This document shows positions 44,491 to 55,955 of a stretch of 64,000 nucleotides of DNA, piece by piece. A model generated the notes under the pieces. It worked only from the letters and a program-made list of their open reading frames with translations. It ran no database searches and had not been told where the DNA came from. The first letter of the stretch is position 1; every line of letters starts with the position of its first letter. Origin of the DNA: Ovis canadensis (lineage: Eukaryota > Chordata > Mammalia > Artiodactyla > Bovidae); the NCBI RefSeq assembly GCF_042477335.2, contig NC_091255.1:46850501-46914500 (forward strand), written 5' to 3'. The position numbers and the translations under genes were made by a program.

Positions 44491-44867
44491 AAATTAGAAA
44501 TGTATTCTCTCACAGTTCTGGAGGCCAGAAGTCTAACATCGAGGTGTCAGCAAGGCTGATTCCGTCCACAGGCTCTGAGGGACAATCTGTTCCTGCCACT
44601 CACTCAGCTTCTGGTGGCTGCGGAAAACCCTTGCTGTTCCTTGAGTGGCAGCTGCATCACTTCATCCGCTGCTCTTGTTATTGCATGGCGTCTCCCTTCA
44701 TGTCTCTCCTCCTGTAAGGACATGAGGCCTTGGATTTAAGGCCCACCCTAATCTAGTATGTTCTCAGCTTAACTAATTACGTCTCCAAACACCCTATTTC
44801 AAATACAGTCACACTTCGGGATTCCAGGTGGACCTGAGTTTGGGGACACTATTCAATCCAGTGCAGT

Positions 44868-45089
44868 AGAGCATGCTAAGTTGCTTCAGTTGTGTTTGAC
44901 TCTTTGCAAACCCATGGACTGTAGCCTGCCAGGCTCCTCTGTCCATGGAATTTTCCAGGCAAGAATACCGGAGTGAGTCGTCATGCCCTTCTCCAGGAGA
45001 TCTTCCTGACCCAGGGATCGAACCCACATCTCTTACGTCTTCTGTATTGGCAGGCAGGTTCTTTACCACTAGAGCCACCTGGGAAGCCA
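44868..45089 (-). mobile_element. Bov-tA SINE
   Basis: GCTAAGTTGCTTCAGTTGTG to GAGCCACCTGGGAAGCC. Confidence 0.92.
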
Positions 45090-45748
45090 CAATCCAGAGC
45101 TTTAGGGAAAGTAAATATATAAGACACAAAAATGATTACTTCACTTCCGTTGCACTGGCAAAAATGTTAATATCTCTGTCCTGGGTTGTGTTCTCCAGAG
45201 TAGGTGAAGTTTAGGGGGCAAGATGCTTACTTGGGATCACTTCCTGTGAGAGGAACCGGACAGAAGTAGGATTGGGCAGAGAGAGAAATTCAGCTGTAAC
45301 GCAGGCCTTGCAGAACTTGTCAGTTTGGTGAAGTGAATACGGCCCCTCTGCATGTCCTTCATGGGGCTGAAATGGCTGGACCTTACATCTCTAGAAGGAC
45401 AGACCCTTGGGAGAGATGCTCTCTGCAGCTGAGGTGGACCCTGAAAGAGCTGACAGCTGGAGGCCAGCAGCTGAGGAAGGCAGTAAGTCCTTCCTTGCAG
45501 GGTATTCTGGTTGGCACACTCACTACCACAGTCTGACAGTACAGAAATGGTCAAAATGAAGAGTGTGGTAGGACAAAAAAAGTCATCTTCCAGTCCGCCC
45601 CCGACCCTCACCCCCGCCGAGACATACACATCAAATCAATGGAACCTGTGGATATGACTTGGTTTGAAAAAGAGGCTTTGCAGAGGTGATTAAGTAAGAT
45701 CATCCTGGATCGTCTGGGTGGACCCTACATACTCTCCTGAGTATTCTT

Positions 45749-46012
45749 TTTTTTTCCATTTATTTTTGGCTGTGCTGGGTCTTTGTTGCTGCCCCTGGGC
45801 TTTCTCTAGTTTCAGCAATCAGGGGCTACTATGCACAGGCTTCTCATTGTGGTGGCTTCTCTTGTTTCGGAGAATGGGCTCTAGGGTCTGGGCTTCAGTA
45901 GGTGTGGCACGTGGACTTAGTTGCTTCATGGGAATCTGGGAACCCAACCTGTGTCCTCTGCAATAGCCAGTGGATTCTTAACCACTGGGCCACCAGGGAA
46001 GTCCCTCTCCCA
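45749..46012 (-). mobile_element. Long CHR-type SINE with 9-bp target duplication
   Basis: Reverse orientation, ending CCACCAGGGAAGTCCC. AGTATTCTT flanks it at 45740-45748 and 46013-46021. Confidence 0.9.
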
Positions 46013-47149
46013 AGTATTCTTATGAAAGAGAGATAGAGAGAGATTAGACAACATGAAAGAGGGGAAGGTGACGTGAGGATGAAGGAGACAGAGAGGGGAG
46101 TAATGTGGCTGCAAGCCAGGGAATGCCTACAGGCACCAGAAGCTGGAGCAGGCAAGGAATGAATTGTCCCTGGAGACTCGAGAATGATCATGACCCTGCT
46201 AAGACCTTCGTCTTGGCCAGTGAAACTGATTTTGGAATTCTGACCTCCCGAACTGTGAGAGAATACGTTTCTGTTGTTTAAATCCATCGAGTCTGTTGTA
46301 ATGTGTTACAGCAGCCACAAGGAACTAATACAAAGAGAAATAGGAAAATTGCTGCTGGGGATGCAAGTTGGTGAACCCACTCAGAGGCTCTATCTTAGAG
46401 TGCAATGAGGATTCAGAGCTCTAAGTATTCGCACAGTCCACATGAATACTGGCTGCTCATATTCCCACTGCCCACTGAGGTCTCCTTGAAGGAGAGCAGT
46501 GGCAGCCCCTTCAGTGGCAACCTCAATACCCACCCCAGACCTGCTCTGCCCTCTTCCCGGCTGTACCTGGTATAGCTTCTGGAGACCAGTCTGTGGCCTT
46601 GCCCCACTTGGCCCTCAACCAGGCTGGCCACCCCCAGACTCTCTCATCTCTTGGCCTTCCAGAGGAAGGGGAGTGCTGAGGAGGATGGCAGGCCCTCCCT
46701 TCTCCCTACTTTGGGAAATAAATATCCCTGGAGTCTAGCTCTACTCCCTGGGTAGAGGTCAATAAACTAGGAATGATCTTTTGGGCCAGATTAGATCTGC
46801 AACCCAATGGGGCCCCATGGCTGCATGTCTAAAAGGGCACCCAGGTCCTGGAGACTCCCTGAGGTGTATTATTTTAACTTGCTTTAGCCAACAAGGACAC
46901 ATTTCTGAAACCTTGCACATTTCGTGTTCGTATTTGAAATATCGCACTTGAACCTAGTTTTAAGAAGGTGTGTTAAAAGGTGGAAAATTCTAGAAAACAA
47001 TACAGCAGCCTTGTGGCGGTGATCTGTTTAAGGGATATTCATAGTTTATAGCCTTATCTCAAACTTCCCTCCCAACCCTGCTCCTCCCAGAAATAAACCT
47101 ACCAAAGGTCAGGGGTTGGGCCTAACTTCCCAGGTTGGTCCCTCCCAGG

Positions 47150-47221
47150 ATGGGGAGCTGGGGCGGGCCCCTGCTCCTGTACCTGGCCCTGCTGGCCTTC
47201 TCTGAAGGGCAGGTCACGTAG
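47150..47221 (+). CDS. Orphan signal-peptide-like short frame (possible first exon)
   Basis: ATG follows CCTCCCAGG and opens MGSWGGPLLLYLALLAFSEG, then QVT and TAG: a textbook short n-region, 10-residue hydrophobic core and small residues at a cleavage-like site. A CAG|GTCACG donor at 47212/47213 would end the exon before the stop. It lies 2.4 kb upstream of, and co-directional with, the presumed PRR15L promoter. I do not recognise the protein and found no matching second exon. It may be chance. Confidence 0.2.
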   Translation: MGSWGGPLLLYLALLAFSEGQVT

Positions 47222-47862
47222 GCATCCGCTTAAATCCCACCCACTGGGGTGCCTCCTCCAGAGTGGAGCTGAGAAAACAGAATTCTGCCCCCTCTGGATC
47301 GCACACATCAGAAAGGCCTGGGTTTTGAAGCAGAGTGGTGTGGGGTGAGAGGGGGGAAGGGAGTGAGTGTTTTTAGCACAAGCCCCTCCTCCCGTACAGA
47401 TGGACAGTGTCCTGACCCTTGGTTACAGTCCCCAAGCTAGTGCTCATCCCATCATCCTTCTACTATTTTCCCAAGACCTCAGTTAAGTTTTTAGCCTCTT
47501 CGGTACCTTCTGGACTGGACCCTGACTCTCCACCAGGCTTTCAGAGAAAGTGACAGATCTGGAAATCTTCCTGGGACAGCTGTGTATACCTCTCACGAGA
47601 GCCAGGAGAACCTTACAAAACAATATCCTTAATTCTCATAGATCCCCAGGGAGCTGATAACACGTCAGCAAGTGTGCTGTAGCTGAAACCGCCAGAAGTG
47701 AAATAAATGGGTTTTCTCTCATTTACCTGGGACAAGTGGCTGCATTAAGAATTTCTTAAAGACAATACTTATATTTCTTATTTGTATTTTAAAGTTTGCA
47801 TTAAGTACTAACTATATGCCAGGTCTGTATCAGTGACAGACTGGGCTCAAGGAACTAACATT

Positions 47863-48283
47863 TTTTTTTTACTTTTTATTTTATATTGGGGTATAACTCA
47901 CTAACAATGTTGTAACAGTTTCTGGTGGACAGCAAAGGAACTCAATCATATATATACAGTCCATGGGGTCGCAAAGAGTCAGACACGACTGAGTGACTTC
48001 ACTAACTAATCACTAATATATATACATGTATCCATTCTCCCCCAAACTTCTCTCTCATCCAGGCTACCACATCACCTTGAGCAGAGTTCCCTGTGCTATA
48101 CAATAGGTCCTTATTGGTTATCCATTTTAAATAAATATGGTGTACATGTTGATCCAAACTCCCTAATTATCCTTTTTCCTCATCCTCTTCCTTCTCTAAG
48201 TCTGTGAGTCTGTTCTGTAAATAAGTTCATTTATTTCATTTCTTTTTAGATTCTACACATAAGGGATATCATAGGATATTTCT
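47863..48283 (-). mobile_element. 5'-truncated L1 with 17-bp target duplication
   Basis: It starts with T10 (poly-A on the minus strand) and contains CAGAGTTCCCTGTGCTATAC and GTAAATAAGTTCATTTATTTC of an L1 3' region. CTCAAGGAACTAACATT (47846) and CTCAAGGAGCTAACATT (48284) are the target duplication with one change. Confidence 0.8.
47957..48015 (+). mobile_element. Bov-A tail fragment inside the L1
   Basis: CAGTCCATGGGGTCGCAAAG to GACTGAGTGACTTCACTAAC, only about 55 bases, flanked by TATATATA stretches. Confidence 0.75.
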
Positions 48284-48790
48284 CTCAAGGAGCTAACATT
48301 CTCTAAGAGAGGCAAATACGTGACTGGATCGTTACATTACTATATATGTGTATGTACACATTTAATCAATCATGGTATATGGCATGTTAAATAGAAGCAT
48401 GTGAGTAAGCCCAGTAGGAGTGAGACAGTTCTCAGGGGAGTAGGGGGCATAATAATTTAGGCCTTGAGGGATCAATAGGAGTTTGTTTTGGTTTACTCAG
48501 AGGGTGGGGAGACCATTCCTAATCTCATCCTCTTAGCTTCCATACCAAGGAAGGTATGCAGAGAAAGGCCTTGTGTGCACGTTCAGGGAGAGTTTGGAAG
48601 AGAAAGTGCAGACTAGGAGGGCCAGGCCAAGTGGGTTCCACTATGGGCCATGGGGAGCCTCTGCAGGACCGTCCACCTGAGGTCCAGGGACACAGAGGGT
48701 GTTTAGGATGGAGGCAAACATGAACTCAAGAGGCCTTGAGAAGCTGAACCATGTAGACTCAGTGCTGAAGGTGTGGGCAGGTTTGAGAGC

Positions 48791-49519
48791 TGGTTAATTA
48801 GAATTTAGAATGTAACTTGGAGGGAGTGCCAAGGATGGGGGAATTGTACGCTTTTCCTCTACCCAGTGCCCACCCCCCACCCCACCCCCACCTCCAGATC
48901 TCCTCGGTCCTGGAATGGGACACAGTCCATGGCGGAAGGCAGAGTTTCAAGGTCTTTGAAGACTGCTTCTAAGTGAGGGAGGAGTGGGTGTAGACACTTG
49001 AGGTTGTGGTGGGTCTGGAGAACATGGCCTAAGGAGGAGCTGGTGCCACTCAACCCCCTTCTAGGGAGAACTTGAGGAAAAGCCTTCAGGTCAGGAGGGA
49101 ACCGCAGCCTCCCACCCAGCACCCGCCTGAGGCCTGGGGTGGTAGCAGGCAGCCTGGGAACCGGTCTGCCAACCAGTTTGACCAGGGACTGGTTTCGACT
49201 CTTGAGTTCAAAGGAGCTGGGTACACCCGTTTCTCCCGCCGGGAGCAGCGGCCCTTAACCCTTTCTGGATTGTGCCTGGGGTAATGTCCAGGTGGCACTT
49301 CATGCTGGACAGGGTCTGGCCTCCCTGGGGCATGAAACAGGTAGGGATGACCTCAGTTATGGCTGGGGGTGCAAACAGGCGCCCGAGAGTGGCAGGCTGA
49401 GGCAAGAGGCTCCCGGGCTCTCCCCACCCCTGACTTCCCTTGGGGTTTCCTCTTCCTGGCCAGGCGGTCCCTGGAGGACCCTGTCTTCTGGGTGGGTGCA
49501 GGGGCGCTGGGATTGGATT
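48791..49519. other. Upstream of PRR15L, nothing recognised
   Basis: GC-rich unique sequence including a C-rich run near 48870. Confidence 0.5.
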
Positions 49520-49620
49520 TCTGGGGTAATGAATATTCATCAGCTGAGCTGGCCTGTTTACTTAGCCGGGAGGGGCTGGGTTTCAGGTTCACCTTGACTC
49601 CTGGCCACAGCGGAGCAGGT
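49520..49620 (+). promoter_or_regulatory. PRR15L: Candidate PRR15L promoter and first exon
   Basis: A 12-bp perfect palindrome ATGAATATTCAT (49529-49540, POU-like) is followed 14 bases later by TGTTTACTTAG (49555-49565), a forkhead/FOXA consensus. A CAG|GTAGGG splice donor follows at 49618/49619. A short non-coding first exon between them would splice to 53875. The placement is inferred from these motifs and from the need for a 5' exon; no transcript evidence is available. Confidence 0.35.
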
Positions 49621-51764
49621 AGGGCTCCTGCACCTGTTTCTCCGCACCTGCTGCACAGCTGCTCCTACCCAGCTCTCCCAGACTGAGCCTTGCCTGGCGC
49701 GGCAGTCCGGAGGCATCCCCACCTCCCCCAGTCTCCCAGGGCGCAGCTCCTGCACTCAGCTCCTTCTCTAGGGAAGCTCTCGCCTCCAGCCTCCCAGCAG
49801 TCGGGCTCACAGGTATTGGCAGAGGGTGGGCGGGAGGGGAAACCAAGGCATGGGCCTCTGTCCGGGGGCTCAGTTCTGCTTCCACGGCTGATACGCCCAG
49901 CTGGAAAGGGGAACCAGGCATGTCGGCTCCCATCTCTAGGTGGGCAGGCAGGGCTCGACTCATCCCACTGGATTCTTGGAGTCAATCCAGGCCTCCAACA
50001 GAGCTCCTTCTGGGAAAGTTTTACTCCAGAGCAGTGATCTATTAACTCTTGCTGGACAGGAGCTTACCACCTGCTACCTCCTCCTCCACTGGAGGATGTT
50101 TTTGGCTGTTTGGTAGGAATATATCCCTATCCTCTCCAGGGTACCTGAGTGTCACGCAGAGTGGAGAAGTACCACAGGGGCCATGCAGAGATGCAAGGAA
50201 TAGAGGTTCTGAGTTTTGTCTTACTGCAGGAAGCCGACTCGCCCCTTCAACCCCCCCCTCCAGCCTTCCACCTCCACCCCAGTCAATGGTTAACTTGTTC
50301 CAGCTCAGAAGGAGCCCAACCCTGTCTGGGCAAGGCACTTAGGGCAGTTCACAGAACCCAGCTGGCATGGTGGGAGCTGTCCTGGGGTGCCCACATGCAT
50401 GCCAGGGTGCTAACCACCATAGGCAGGGGGTGGCAGGATATCCTGTGAGGCCCTTGTGGATTCCCAAGCTGTGCAAACGGTGGAGGTGTAACTTGCATCT
50501 TCAGGGCTGATTTCTATCATCTGATGGATTGCAAGGCCCTGGGGCAAGGGCCTTGCCCTCAGTGCACCTGCTCAGGCCCTACAGAAGCAGGTATATCACC
50601 AAGTGCTGAGTCTGTTCAAAATTCCAAGTACTTCCCCTCCCCCAGGTCCCTCTAGCCTCCTGTGACTATGCGTGGGCATGTGGCTGTTGGCCTCTGGCTT
50701 TTTGCAACTTTGGATGCGAGGGAAGTTGACTGTTGTGTCACTATTTCTAAACAAATCAGATTTTACACTATTTTGAGGTAGCTCACTATTTAAAAGAATC
50801 GTGTAGCCCCCTTGTTTTGAAAAACAAAGAATAGTCCTCTAGTTTATCTGTTCTGCAAATTCAGATTTCCGTAGATTAGCCTTGGTTAAAGGGCTAAACA
50901 TCTGCCTACTGATGTGTCATGTCCTCTTGGACAGAAGGGACAGCAAGGCCTAGCAGAAAGCATTTTGGAGAGACCAGAATTCAAGGCCAGAAGCCAAGGG
51001 CACCAATACTTTGGTGCCGTGGTGGAGGCTCCAGGGCAGGGCCCAAGGGCCACTCTGACCTCTTTCTGTGGTTTTCTGACAAGTGGCTCCCTTTACTCCA
51101 AGGAGAGTTAAGACCCATGCACGCCAAGTTCAAAGACCTGTTAAAGTGGTATATTTTAAGTGGCCCAAGCAGAGGGTACTTTCATAGAGCAAGGCAGTTT
51201 GGTGGTTACTGTTGTTTCAGGAGCTGAATCCTCCATTCCCCAAGTTCCTTAGCAGTCCCAGATGGGCCATGGTGGGGTTGTGGGCTTTGCCCCAGACCAG
51301 GTGGTGACTGGGGCACCCATAGGCCAAGCAAGCACCCTGTCCCTCCTTCCTGGCCCTCCCCAAGGCTCCTTCCAGAAACCTATTCTGGAACACCAAGTTC
51401 TGTGCAAGGCTGTGCTAAGCCCAGGTGGGGCAGGCTGCCAAAGCAAGCTCTCAGGCTGTCTCCTTGGTGCACTCACCTCTCCAGGGTGCCCTGAACGTAT
51501 TTACCTGACCACTCACCCCTCCTTCACTTTCTAAGTGGAAGCTGCACTAGATCTCCTTGGGATTTTCTTGGTTCTTAAGCTCAGCTTGAGGGACAGAGCT
51601 GGCAAAGTGGGATCTGCTTCCTGGACAGAGAGGTGGGGAGGAATCCCCTTGCTCTGGGCAAGCGGGTGGATATATGCAGGGCCAGGGGACAACCACAAGA
51701 AGGAGGCCATGGATGCAGGCACTCAGTTCACTTCAAGCTTAGGTCAGCATCCTGCTTTCATTTC
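49621..51764. other. Presumed PRR15L intron, nothing recognised
   Basis: Frames on both strands (for example 50914-51111) resemble no known protein. Confidence 0.5.
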
Positions 51765-51900
51765 TTTCTTTTTCTTTTTAAATACTTTTTTGGCTGAACC
51801 GCACAGCATGTGGGATCTTAGTTTCCTGACCAGAAATCGAACCCATGCCCTGTGCATTGGAAGCATGGAGTCTTAACCACTGGACTCCCAGGGAAGTCCC
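51765..51900 (-). mobile_element. CHR-type SINE in the PRR15L intron
   Basis: TTTTTTGGCTGAACCGCAC through CCACTGGACTCCCAGGGAAG. Confidence 0.88.
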
Positions 51901-51992
51901 TCTTTCATTGTTTATGAACTTGACCTGTGCCCCTTCTAAAAAAACCTCCAGGCTCATTATGGAAATCTGGGAATCAAAAAAATTAAATAAAA

Positions 51993-51995
<3 letters not shown>

Positions 51996-52053
<58 letters not shown>
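51996..52053 (+). repeat. (TA)n microsatellite
   Basis: About 28 TA units in the PRR15L intron. Confidence 0.97.
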
Positions 52054-52056
<3 letters not shown>

Positions 52057-52299
52057 GAGAGAAAGAGGAGAAAATATCCCATATTCCTACTACCTAAGGA
52101 AAACCAATATTAATCATTTGTCATATTTCTTCTGGTCTTTTTAGAAAATGTAGTTAAGACCATCAGTTTTTAAAAGTAGGTGATATATTTCCCTGACCTT
52201 GGGCTGGTTGATCATCTAGCTTTCAGGTGTGCTGCAGCTATTGCCCCCTCCTCCTCCGGACTTGCACAGCTCACACTGATACCAAGTCCAAGCTCGCTG

Positions 52300-52930
52300 T
52301 GCTCTCTACATGACAGGCCAATGAATCTGAGAGACGAGGTGTTGAGGCAAGGAATACAATTTTATTCAGAAAGCCAGCTGACCAAGAAGATGTCAGACTA
52401 ATGTTTCAAAATAACCATCTTTTCAGGGTCTGAATGCCAGGTTCTTTTATGGATCAGAGATGGCAGGGAGGAGGAAACAAAGTAAAAAGGCCATTAATTT
52501 TGCAAATATCTCCTAGAATGGCAAGCCTCAGGCAGGGGGATGTGCTAGTTTCTTCCTTCCTGCCATCTATGGGTGGACAGGGTTCTGAACAAAGGCACTT
52601 TAGTTTAATAGTCAGGCAGAGGGGCAGGATTCTCTGAGACAGGCCATTATGTAGGATTATAATAACAAAAGCAATGGAAAGCAAGTCAAGGAAACAGTTT
52701 CAACATGGAGCCAGAATTGACTTCTCCCTGCAACAATACCATGGAGTTCTGAAAATCAGACCACCAACTTCTCCAGGCCCAAAGATGTTTCCATTTCTCA
52801 TCACTCTGCCTGCTCTTTCATTGATCTTAATATCTCTATCCTATACTCTCTTTTTCTTGTGTCCAGATAACTTCATCTGCCAAAACTTCTATCAGCTCAG
52901 GTAGCAACTTCATGGAGTAGTAAAAGGTGA
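52300..52930 (-). repeat. Possible ruminant LTR-type repeat
   Basis: The phrases AATACAATTTTATTCAGAAAG, CTCAGGCAGGGGGATGTGCT and CAGGGTTCTGAACAAAGGCA recall a bovine endogenous-retrovirus LTR read backwards. I could not find its ends or a target duplication, and no coding remnant is seen. Confidence 0.3.
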
Positions 52931-53874
52931 GGCCACTATTGTGTCAGGATACGTCACGTTGTCAGTAGAGAAGCTTGGATTTCAGAACCCTGCCCACCTC
53001 TCATGGGGCGCCCTTATGGAGGGTCCAGCCTGTGATAACCAGACCCCACATGTACCTCTTTGCTCCACCAAACTTCCTTCCAAATGTTCAGGTTTCCTTC
53101 GAACTCCTGTCCTTATGGAAGCTGTATGGGGAAAGGGAACCACCCTTCAATAAGTCTTACTTTGCAAAGCATGTCTACCTTGTAGGCAAGGATTAACATT
53201 AGAGCTGAATGTTAGGTCTGGAAAGGACAGTTGAGGACACTGAGGTCCAAAGATGTACATTGCCAGAGGTCACGAGGCTGGAATAGTTCTTGGGACTTCC
53301 CACTCCCAGCCTGATGTTTCTCTCCCTTAGAAAAACCCCAGCTGCTTCCTCAGCCTCGGTGGTGACCCACAGGGAAGTCCAAATTACTCTGAACATCACA
53401 AATACTGTTTAATTTTGTAATGAATTCCAAAGAAAATGCATAGGGTATTTCTTTCCGTCTGATACCAGCTGATCACCTGTCTGCTCCTGGCAGCAGAGCC
53501 TGGAGGCATAGCGGGAAGAGCTTGGGAAGGTGGCCAAGGCCTAGTTGCTGTATGACCCGGCAAGCTATTCACTCTCCTGCAGCCCCAAGCAGCTTGGAGT
53601 GTCAAGCTGTCTGGCAGCGGAGTGTAGCTGTCCCACTGTCCCATCCACCTGGCTCAGATGGCTTCCCCGTGGATGTTTTCTTGACTGCCTCTTCCCCAGA
53701 CCCTTCTCTCCCCTCATGTTCACCGAAAGGATTGCATCGCTTACCTGAATCCTGGGTTCACTTGGCCCCACCTTCAATTCTTTCAAGCCTGGTTGGGAGA
53801 CTAGAAAGGGCTGCTCCAAGGCCCCTACCCCTTCTCCCCACTGACCCCTTTCTCTACGTCCCCTGCTCCTGCAG
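52931..53874. other. Presumed PRR15L intron, 3' part
   Basis: Unique sequence leading to the acceptor at 53874. Confidence 0.5.
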
Positions 53875-53903
53875 GAAGGCCCACCTTCAGGTCTGGGAAC
53901 GCC
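53875..53903 (+). other. PRR15L: PRR15L 5' UTR part of the coding exon
   Basis: The intron ends TGCTCCTGCAG at 53874. Twenty-nine untranslated bases then lead to an ATG in the context GCCATGA. Confidence 0.7.
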
Positions 53904-54206
53904 ATGACCGAAGTTGGTTGGTGGAAGCTGACCTTCCTGCGGAAAAAGAAATCCACTCCCAAAGTGCTGTATGAGATCCCTGACACCTACACCCAGAGTG
54001 AGGGTGGTGCGGAGCCCCCGAGGCCTGACGGTGGGAACCCCAACAGCAACTTTAACACCCGCTTGGAGAAGATTGTGGACAAGAACACCAAGGGCAAGCA
54101 CGTCAAAGTCTCCAACTCAGGCCGCTTCAAGGAGAAGAAAAAGGTCCGAGCCTCATTGGCAGAGAACCCCAACCTCTTTGATGACAGGGAGGGCAAAGGA
54201 CAGTGA
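53904..54206 (+). CDS. PRR15L: PRR15L, proline-rich 15-like protein (100 aa, single coding exon)
   Basis: An uninterrupted 100-codon frame whose start, [20 protein letters not shown], and end, [16 protein letters not shown], match human PRR15L (formerly ATAD4) as I recall it. The biochemical function is unknown; related PRR15 is linked to cell proliferation and expressed in epithelia and trophoblast. The protein is small, basic and soluble-looking, with no signal peptide or membrane segment. Lys/Arg-rich stretches at residues 12-16 and 64-80 could serve nuclear import. The start is the first ATG after a good acceptor at 53873-53874 (pyrimidine-rich, preceded by a CTGAC branch-like motif), so a non-coding 5' exon lies upstream. 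It is convergent with PNPO and divergent from CDK5RAP3. Confidence 0.95.
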   Translation: MTEVGWWKLTFLRKKKSTPKVLYEIPDTYTQSEGGAEPPRPDGGNPNSNFNTRLEKIVDKNTKGKHVKVSNSGRFKEKKKVRASLAENPNLFDDREGKGQ

Positions 54207-55030
54207 AGGGGGCCGAGGAGGACGCTAGCACCTTCCCGCTCCCTGCCATCAGCTGGGTCTGAGACAGGAGCTCGCCACGCTGGCCTCTTTGGCCACAGCT
54301 GAAGCTGTGGGGGGACTTGGTGCCTGCTGGCAGGAAATGTCTGGTTTTAGGTTTGTATTTATGTGCTCTGGCTTTCTGGAAGGCCTTTCTGGAAGGTCCT
54401 CCCGCCCTCCCCTGCCACATACAAAGGCACTTCAGTTCAAGGTTGAAAAGTCCCACTTGGGAAGGACAGCCCTCCTGGAAGCACTGGCAGCGCCAGCAGG
54501 GAGGTGGGCGTGGAAGGAATGGAGCAAGGGATCCGGACAGACCTCACCCTCTGCCGGGGCACGGGGTCAAGGGTGAGTTTAAATTACTGCTCCCTCTCCT
54601 TTCTCGACGTGTGATTATTCTCTGGATCCATTCTGAGTGCATTTTCCAGAAGCCACGTGATGGGGGTGGTTTCTTGGAGCTGAGGTGGAGATGATGAACT
54701 TGAGTTCACCTCCTAACTCAAGTGGGAAACTTCCTGGAACTTTGCCCCCAGGTGCGAAGCAGGAGGGGACCCTGGCACTCCCTAGGAGGTGCTGCAGAAG
54801 GCCGGACCAGGGACCCCACAGGTTCTGCATGCACCCTCAAAGGGAAAGTACACTGTCCCTCGGGCCTAAACTTGGAAAAGGGGTGGGAAGTTCTGGCAGG
54901 AGCCCTCCTACCCCTACTAGTATTTAAGATGGATCAGCCCCAGAGATGAGTCCTGGAGCCTTGAATTTTGTTTAAAAGAAAAAAAAATTGTAGGTTTCTT
55001 TTTGTAATAAACAATGCTGCAAAAGCAGAG
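54207..55030 (+). other. PRR15L: PRR15L 3' UTR
   Basis: Repeat-free sequence from the stop codon to just past the AATAAA at 55006. No other gene signal is seen in it. Confidence 0.75.
55006..55011 (+). terminator. PRR15L: PRR15L polyadenylation signal
   Basis: AATAAA in a TTTTTGTAATAAACAATG context, 800 bases after the stop codon, followed by a T-rich downstream region. Cleavage is probably at 55020-55035. Confidence 0.8.
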
Positions 55031-55277
55031 AACCTATGTACGCTCTTGTCTTACATTTACTGTAAAGTCTTTCATGACTTTACTCTTTTTTACTTTGTGT
55101 TCAAACTGTTCCTTTTGAGCATCAGGAAAGGTCCTCAAGTGAAAAAAGATAACGTACGGGGCACTAACTTCACCACCAAGCCATCTTAGCGTCTGGAGAT
55201 GGAGAGAGCAAAGGAAGGAGCTAGTTATACCTCAGCAACAGAAAGGCCTTCAGGTGCTCCAAGAGAATGGAGCAGAC

Positions 55278-55551
55278 CTCTGGTGCTGCTGCTGCTGCTA
55301 CTAAGTCGCTTCAGTCATGTCTGACTCTGTGTGACCCCATGGACAGAAGCCCACCAGAAACCCGTCCCTGGGATTCTCCAGGCAAGAACACTGGAGTGGG
55401 TTGCCATTTCCTTCTCCAATGCATGAAAGTGAAAAGTGAAAGGGAAGTCGCTCAGTAGTGTCCGACTCTTCACGACCCCATGGACTGCAGCCTACCAGGC
55501 TCCTCCATCCATGGGATTTTCCAGGCAAGAGTACTGGAGTGGGGTGCCATT
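55278..55551 (-). mobile_element. Bov-A2 SINE
   Basis: GCTGCTGCTGCTGCTACTAAG through two Bov-A units to GAGTGGGGTGCCATTG. Confidence 0.93.
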
Positions 55552-55737
55552 GACCTCTGGTGACTGACTCCCAAATCTCAGGGGTTTAGTTTGGGATCCA
55601 GATTCAAATTCTGGTTTCTCCTTTAGCAGCTGGGTGATTTGGGGAACATTAAAAAGCAAAAACAAAATCTCCTCTGAGCCTCAGCTTCCTCTTCTGTAAA
55701 AGGGGCTGTACTAGTTTCACAGACAGTGGCCAGGACA

Positions 55738-55955
55738 GGGCTTCCCTGGTGGTTCAGTGGTAAAGAATCCACCTGCAATGCAGGAGTCACAGGAGATGCA
55801 GGTTCGATCCCTGGATTGGGAAGATCCCCTGGAGGAGGGCATGACGACCCACTCCAGGATTCTTGCCTGGAGAATCCCAGGGACAGAGGAGCCTGGAGGG
55901 CTATAGTCCAAAGGGTTGCAAAGAGTTGGACATGACTGAAGTGACTTAGCACACG
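55738..55955 (+). mobile_element. Bov-tA SINE
   Basis: GGGCTTCCCTGGTGGTTCAG to GAAGTGACTTAGCACACG. Confidence 0.93.

Larger units (their letters stand above)
44490..46340 (+). repeat. Old MER/MaLR-type interspersed repeat, cut up by later SINEs
   Basis: TATTCTCTCACAGTTCTGGAG, GGCCCACCCTAATCTAGTATG and CGAACTGTGAGAGAATACG are hallmarks of a common old mammalian repeat whose exact name I cannot fix. A 5' piece (CTGCTGTAACAACTTATCACC) lies at about 43695. SINEs at 44868 and 45749 interrupt it. About 45090-45640 is unassigned. Confidence 0.55.
47800..48790 (-). repeat. L2 LINE fossil split by an L1 insertion
   Basis: TAAGTACTAACTATATGCCAG at 47803 is the L2 end; its body resumes at 48301 and runs to about 48660 (GAGAAAGGCCTTGTGTGC). 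Confidence 0.6.
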
